A DNA stretch of 8,961 nt. It comes from an uncultured Bacteroidales bacterium. GTDB taxonomy: Bacteria > Bacteroidota > Bacteroidia > Bacteroidales > UBA932. The notes beneath the pieces were generated by a model. That model worked only from the letters and a program-made list of their open reading frames with translations, did no database searches and was not told the origin of the DNA. Position numbers and translations under genes: made by a program. Below are positions 4,798 to 8,961 of the stretch, piece after piece. Position 1 is the stretch's first letter. Each line of letters begins with the position of its first letter. Location of the stretch: the NCBI GenBank assembly GCA_945874815.1, contig CAMCIE010000041.1, positions 1 through 8,961 of the forward strand, in the 5' to 3' direction.

Positions 4798-7239
4798 ATG
4801 AAGATTTCGTACAACTGGCTCAAGGATTATCTTGAGTGCAATCTGTCTCCGGAGGAAGTTTCTGCGGCCCTGACCTCCATCGGACTTGAAGTGGATTCTC
4901 TTGAAACTGTAGAAGAGATTCCCGGCGGGCTTGCAGGAGTTATTGTAGCAGAAGTAGTTGAATGTGTGGATCATCCGGATTCAGACCATCTCCATATCAC
5001 AAAGTTGAACACCGGAGCTTCCGACCTTCTTCAGGTCGTTTGCGGAGCGCCCAATGTGGCTACAGGCCAGAAGGTCCTGCTGGCAACAGTGGGAACCGTT
5101 CTTGGTGAGGACTTCAAGATTAAAAAATCGAAAATCAGGGGTGTCGAGTCATTCGGAATGATCTGTGCCGAGGATGAACTTGGCATAGGAACATCTCATG
5201 ACGGCATCATGGTTCTGGACCCTGACGCTGTGGTCGGTACACCTGCAAAAGAATATCTTCACCTTGCGACAGATGCGCTGATTGAGATTGGACTGACTGC
5301 AAACAGAGTGGATGCTGCTTCGCATATCGGAGTGGCAAGAGACCTCTATGCATATCTGGTTCATAATAATATCCCTTGCAAACTCAATATTCCTGAGGTG
5401 AATGAGTTCCGTGAGGGCGAGGGCGAAGCAATCCCCGTTGAAGTTCTTTCAGCGGATGGCGCACCAAGATATACCGGCACGACAATCAAAGGTGTCAAGG
5501 TCGCTCCATCTCCGGAGTGGCTCCAGAAGAAGCTTCTTTCAATTGGCCTCAGGCCGATAAACAATATCGTCGATATCACCAATTTTGTCCTTATGGAAAC
5601 CGGACAGCCCCTCCATGCTTTCGATGCATCAAAAATCGGAGGTGGAAAAGTTGTTGTCCGCAGAGCAGAAGAAGGCGAAAAATTCGTTACCCTTGATGGT
5701 GTTGAGAGGTCACTTTCGGCTGCAGACCTTATAATTGCCGATACAGAAAAACCAATGTGCCTTGCTGGTGTGTTCGGCGGAGAGGACTCAGGTGTAACGG
5801 ATTCCACCGTTGATGTCTTCCTTGAAAGTGCTTATTTCAATCCGGTATCAATCCGCAAGACATCGAAGAGGCATGGCTTGAAGACTGATGCATCGTTCAG
5901 GTATGAAAGGGGTGCAGACCCGCTGATTGTGAATTATGCTTCGAGACGTGCGGCGCTCCTTATCCAGGAGATTGCCGGAGGTGAGGTTGTCGGAAAAGTT
6001 CAGGAATTCTATCCTGAGAAAATTTCAAGGAAAGAAGTTGAACTTGACTATGCAAGGATTGAAAATTTCATAGGAAAGAAGATAGGCAAGGAGGCTATTG
6101 AGGGCATTCTTTCAGCCCTTGGATATGATTTCCTTGAAAAATCTGAAAATGGTTCCAAGGTAGCGGTTCCATCATATATGATAGACGTTTACAGGGAATG
6201 CGATGTTGTCGAGGAGATTCTCAGGATTTACGGATACAACAATATCGAACTTCCTTCTGCAATGAGAATGTCAGTGAATGCCCCGGTCAAACCGGAACCT
6301 GAACGTGTCAGAAGGGCTGTGTCCGATTTCCTGGCTGCCAACGGATTCGTTGAGACAATGAACAATTCCCTGACAAAATCGGAGTATTATTCTAAACTCA
6401 AGACATTTCCTGAAGACAGATGTGTAAGGATCTTGAATCCTCTCAGCTCTGACCTGAATGTGATGAGGCAGACCCTTCTTCTCAATGGTCTTGAGGTGAT
6501 TGCATATAATATCAACCGTCAGATCAGCAATATCAGGACCTTCGAATATGGCTCAGTTTATTCACTTTTGCCTGGCAGCGACGGCAAGACTCTTGAGTCA
6601 TACCAGGAGCAGACTTGCTTTGCAATGTTCATCAGCGGCCAGCCGGACAAATCGTGGAGAATTGATGCCGGAAAGGGCAGTTATTTCCAGCTCAAAGGCT
6701 ATCTCGAACTGCTTCTGAAGCGCTTCGGAGCCGATTTGTATGCAATGCAGACTGAAGCTGCACCTTCTGACCTCTTCTCAGAAGGATTGTGCTACAAACT
6801 CCCGGGAAGCGGCAAACAGCTTGCTGTAATGGGAACAATCTCACCGGCAAGACTTAAACAGTTCGGTATCAGGCAGCCTGTTTTTGCAGCGGAGATTTCA
6901 TGGGCGGCTCTCTTTGAACTTGTAAAGAGGGACAAGATCAAATATTCTGAACTTCCTAAGTTCCCTGAAGTGAGACGTGACCTTGCGCTTTTGCTTGATG
7001 AATCAGTAAATTATGCCGATCTGAGGGCAAGTGCATTGAGGGTTGGAAAGAAACTCATCAAGCAGGTAAGCCTCTTTGACGTTTACAGGGGAGACAAGAT
7101 TGCCGCAGGCAAGAAGCAATATGCAATGAGCTTCGTTCTCCAGGATCTCGAAAAGACCTTGACTGACAATGATGTGGAAAGAGTCATGAACAAACTTCTT
7201 GCTACTTTCCAGAATGAATTCGGAGCAGTGCTCAGATAG
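4798..7239 (+). CDS. pheT: Phenylalanyl-tRNA synthetase, beta subunit
   Basis: PheT pairs with PheS in the (alpha-beta)2 enzyme that charges tRNA-Phe. The beta subunit supports tRNA binding and edits mischarged Tyr. The 813-residue product has the full bacterial architecture. An EMAPII-like tRNA-binding domain is at about 42-155 (HPDSDHLHITKLNTG, VCGAPNVATGQ). The B3/4 editing domain is at about 220-385 (RPINNIVDITNFVLMETGQP, HAFD, SFRYERGAD). B5 is at about 408-477 (DVVEEILRIYGY), a catalytic-like core at about 490-700, and a C-terminal ferredoxin-like anticodon-binding domain at about 718-813 (KFPEVRRDLALLLD). No truncation is seen. pheS is not in the window; unlinked pheS and pheT are usual in this phylum. 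The stop TAG overlaps a possible GTG just ahead of the next gene's ATG. Confidence 0.98.
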   Translation: MKISYNWLKDYLECNLSPEEVSAALTSIGLEVDSLETVEEIPGGLAGVIVAEVVECVDHPDSDHLHITKLNTGASDLLQVVCGAPNVATGQKVLLATVGTVLGEDFKIKKSKIRGVESFGMICAEDELGIGTSHDGIMVLDPDAVVGTPAKEYLHLATDALIEIGLTANRVDAASHIGVARDLYAYLVHNNIPCKLNIPEVNEFREGEGEAIPVEVLSADGAPRYTGTTIKGVKVAPSPEWLQKKLLSIGLRPINNIVDITNFVLMETGQPLHAFDASKIGGGKVVVRRAEEGEKFVTLDGVERSLSAADLIIADTEKPMCLAGVFGGEDSGVTDSTVDVFLESAYFNPVSIRKTSKRHGLKTDASFRYERGADPLIVNYASRRAALLIQEIAGGEVVGKVQEFYPEKISRKEVELDYARIENFIGKKIGKEAIEGILSALGYDFLEKSENGSKVAVPSYMIDVYRECDVVEEILRIYGYNNIELPSAMRMSVNAPVKPEPERVRRAVSDFLAANGFVETMNNSLTKSEYYSKLKTFPEDRCVRILNPLSSDLNVMRQTLLLNGLEVIAYNINRQISNIRTFEYGSVYSLLPGSDGKTLESYQEQTCFAMFISGQPDKSWRIDAGKGSYFQLKGYLELLLKRFGADLYAMQTEAAPSDLFSEGLCYKLPGSGKQLAVMGTISPARLKQFGIRQPVFAAEISWAALFELVKRDKIKYSELPKFPEVRRDLALLLDESVNYADLRASALRVGKKLIKQVSLFDVYRGDKIAAGKKQYAMSFVLQDLEKTLTDNDVERVMNKLLATFQNEFGAVLR

Positions 7240-7241
7240 TG

Positions 7242-7997
7242 ATGAAAGCCTGCCTTCGAAATATCTGTCTGATAGCCTTCTTCCTGCTGCTGTTCGCTTG
7301 CAGCAGGGAGGCTAAGGTTATTCCACGCGGAAAGATGGCGAAAATATACGCTGAGATGCTGGTTACAGACCAGTGGATCAATTCAACTCCGAGTGTGAAA
7401 AGAATGGCGGATACCTCATTGGTGTACGAACCCATACTTGAAAAATATGGTTACTCTTCTGCCGATTACAGGAAGAGTGTTGAAACATATATGGATGATC
7501 CGGAACGTTATTCCAGAATATTGAGAACAACTGCCGAGATACTGGACAAACGCATCAAGGAACTTCAACAGCTGAAAATTGACCTTTACAAGTCTGCATT
7601 CAAGATTACGACAAACTTCAAGGCAGAAGATTATTTCCCATTCTTGTCAGCCGAGCCATATATACATTATTATGACAGTGTATCCGTGGCGTGGGATTCC
7701 AACGGATTCTATAGAATGGTTTATATAGAAAATCTTGATTCTCTTGCAGTTGCGGACAGTCTGGCCAAGGCTGACAGCCTTGCGGTGATTGATTCTCTGG
7801 CAGTCCGTGCAGACAGTCTTGACAAAATTGACAGCCTTGCCATAATAGACAGCCTCTCAAAAACGGTCAGAGATAAAAAAACGGGCAGGAAAGTTCCGGC
7901 AGCCTCTGGTAATATTCTGGCTGTCAAAGGTGATACGACAGTAGTTGACAAAGAAGAAAGAGTAAAAGGAAAATCATGGCTCAAACAAAAAGAATAA
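7242..7997 (+). CDS. DUF4296 lipoprotein with C-terminal DSL repeats
   Basis: This is a 251-residue predicted lipoprotein of unknown function. A lipoprotein signal peptide (about 1-19, hydrophobic ICLIAFFLLLFA) ends in a lipobox with Cys20. Residues about 27-115 match the DUF4296 pattern I know from Bacteroidota (IPRGKMAKIYAEMLV, DQWIN, LVYEPILEKYGY, DYRKSVETYMDDPERYSRIL). A helical segment follows (about 95-122). At 166-205 come seven DSL units, then a basic tail ending KGKSWLKQKE. ATG 7242 lies 2 bases after the pheT stop; GTG 7239 is in frame but less likely. The 3' end overlaps the next gene by 22 bases, suggesting translational coupling. Residues after Cys20 (SREA) do not match the acidic surface-export signal of some Bacteroidota lipoproteins, so a periplasm-facing location is more likely. 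Confidence 0.88.
   Translation: MKACLRNICLIAFFLLLFACSREAKVIPRGKMAKIYAEMLVTDQWINSTPSVKRMADTSLVYEPILEKYGYSSADYRKSVETYMDDPERYSRILRTTAEILDKRIKELQQLKIDLYKSAFKITTNFKAEDYFPFLSAEPYIHYYDSVSVAWDSNGFYRMVYIENLDSLAVADSLAKADSLAVIDSLAVRADSLDKIDSLAIIDSLSKTVRDKKTGRKVPAASGNILAVKGDTTVVDKEERVKGKSWLKQKE
7737..7856 (+). repeat. Seven DSL protein repeats encoded in the DUF4296 lipoprotein gene
   Basis: DSL occurs at residues 166, 172, 178, 184, 191, 197 and 203 of the lipoprotein, six residues apart except for one seven-residue step. Flanking residues are mostly alanine, valine, isoleucine and lysine. The copies use different codons (GAT TCT, GAC AGT, GAC AGC), so the repeat is kept at protein level and is not a pure DNA repeat prone to slippage. 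A helical or coiled spacer is inferred. Confidence 0.85.
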
Positions 7998-8961
7998 ATG
8001 CAGCTTATGTCTATACCCTGGAAGGTGAAGGCATCATAAGGAATGGTTATGTGGAATATGATCCTTCTGACGGAAGGATTGTAAAGACGGGGAAGTGCTC
8101 CCAGACAGACCAGATTCTCAATGTCGCGCTTGTTCCAGGCTTTGTCAATTCGCATTGTCACAGTGAATTGTCGCATCTTCACGGCAAATTTTACAAAGGC
8201 AGCGGAATGGCAGGATTCATCGACCAGATCAATGCCTTGAGGGACTGGGCCGGAAATGATGTAAAGGCTGCTCTTGTGAAGAAATGGATGGACAAAATGT
8301 GGGATGACGGAGTTTCTGCGATGGCAGACATCAGCAATGATGAATCCTCATTCAAAGTCAAGGCCGGACATAAGATGTACACAAGAACATTTCTGGAAGT
8401 ATTCGGTACAGAACCGGAACAGTGCCCTCAGGTGATGGAAGATGTCAGAAAGCTCAATGAACTGGCTGATGCAGAGGGTATTGATGCTGCTCCGACTCCA
8501 CATTCATGCTACACCATGAGCCCGGATTTGCTCAGCGCATCTGCTGGAGCAGGCATGGAGAAAGGTTTTCTTTCATACCATTCCCAGGAAAGCCGGCAGG
8601 AGGAAGACCTGATAAGGAAAGGCACAGGTGAAATGTACGAGAACAGGAAACAGGCAGGAATGAGCACCCCTCCCGTCACTGGTGGGTCATCACTGGAATA
8701 TTTCATTGATACACTTGGCCGTGTGGCTCCGGCTCCTTATAAGGCCAATGTGCTGCTTGTCCATAATGTTTGCCTGTCTCAAAGCGATATCGATGCCGCG
8801 AAAAAAGCATTCGAACATGTGTATTTTGCATTGTGCCCATTATCCAATATATTTATACACAATACTTTGCCTCCTGTGGAACTTATGTGGAAGAACGGAC
8901 TGGACATCACTGTCGGCACAGATTCCCTTTCAAGCAATGACGATCTGGACATGATTTCCGA
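7976..8961 (+). CDS. Amidohydrolase of the deaminase/chlorohydrolase type, partial (3' end outside window)
   Basis: This metal-dependent amidohydrolase is open to the window edge (328 codons seen, no stop). It starts at ATG 7976 inside the end of the lipoprotein gene, with a modest AAAAGGA upstream (7964-7970). The N-terminus is the small beta domain usual in the family (AAYVYTLEGEGIIRNGYVEY). The metal site follows as PGFVNSHCHSELSHLHG with His60 and His62, YHSQE with His202 and Glu205, LVHNV with His263, and GTDSLSS with Asp316. This is the single-metal arrangement of cytosine deaminase, guanine deaminase and MTA/SAH or aminofutalosine deaminases, so a purine- or pyrimidine-like substrate is plausible. 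I cannot assign the substrate. Active-site residues are intact, so the gene is probably functional. Confidence 0.88.
   Translation, partial: MAQTKRINAAYVYTLEGEGIIRNGYVEYDPSDGRIVKTGKCSQTDQILNVALVPGFVNSHCHSELSHLHGKFYKGSGMAGFIDQINALRDWAGNDVKAALVKKWMDKMWDDGVSAMADISNDESSFKVKAGHKMYTRTFLEVFGTEPEQCPQVMEDVRKLNELADAEGIDAAPTPHSCYTMSPDLLSASAGAGMEKGFLSYHSQESRQEEDLIRKGTGEMYENRKQAGMSTPPVTGGSSLEYFIDTLGRVAPAPYKANVLLVHNVCLSQSDIDAAKKAFEHVYFALCPLSNIFIHNTLPPVELMWKNGLDITVGTDSLSSNDDLDMIS

Noticed and set aside
5361..5807. 148-codon open frame on the - strand inside pheT
   Set aside because: It is antisense to the conserved B3/4 editing domain of PheT and has no recognisable protein features.
7721..8182. 153-codon open frame on the - strand across the lipoprotein-amidohydrolase junction
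   Set aside because: Its repeated ARLS pattern is the reverse reading of the DSL repeat. Both + strand genes there are well supported.
8682..8954. 90-codon open frame on the + strand near the right edge
   Set aside because: It is an alternate frame of the amidohydrolase, whose own frame carries the conserved His263 and Asp316 motifs through this stretch.

Overview
The window reads as a stretch of core chromosome from a member of the Bacteroidota, most likely the order Bacteroidales. Four things point there. Two small families that I know only from this phylum are present (DUF4295 after rpmG, and a DUF4296 lipoprotein). Most genes have A/T-rich leaders with no Shine-Dalgarno (SD) sequence. 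Two promoter candidates resemble the phylum's TTTG-N~20-TAnnTTTG pattern. The proteins have Bacteroidales-like sequences. All genes are on the + strand and tightly packed. No mobile element, CRISPR array, rRNA or tRNA gene was seen, and no gene-free stretch exceeds about 100 bases.

Layout: positions 1-1699 hold the widely conserved translation cluster, with the 3' end of thrS, then infC, rpmI (bL35) and rplT (bL20). A large Bacteroidota-type signal peptidase I gene (lepB) follows 10 bases later. After a 75-base spacer with a likely promoter comes a small ribosomal unit: rpmB (bL28), rpmG (bL33) and a 51-residue DUF4295 protein. This unit ends in a very clear intrinsic terminator (3764-3800). 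A perfect TAnnTTTG element then precedes ftsY, followed closely by pheT, a DUF4296 lipoprotein gene and the start of an amidohydrolase gene that runs off the right edge. The last two genes overlap by 22 bases.

Functionally the window joins translation (ThrRS, IF3, bL35, bL20, bL28, bL33, PheRS beta) to protein export (FtsY delivers ribosomes to the membrane; LepB cleaves signal peptides). The last two genes are of unknown or unassigned role.

The points most worth attention are these. infC has an AUC start codon behind a perfect AGGAGG, in a phylum that rarely uses SD sequences. The DUF4295 gene has the only other strong SD in the window. The infC-rpmI and rpmI-rplT spacers can fold and may carry bL20 autoregulation. 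pheT sits without pheS near the cluster that in Enterobacteria leads into pheST. The lipoprotein carries a DSL repeat tail. I found no wholly new multi-gene system; the window is mostly housekeeping with some unusual regulatory detail.
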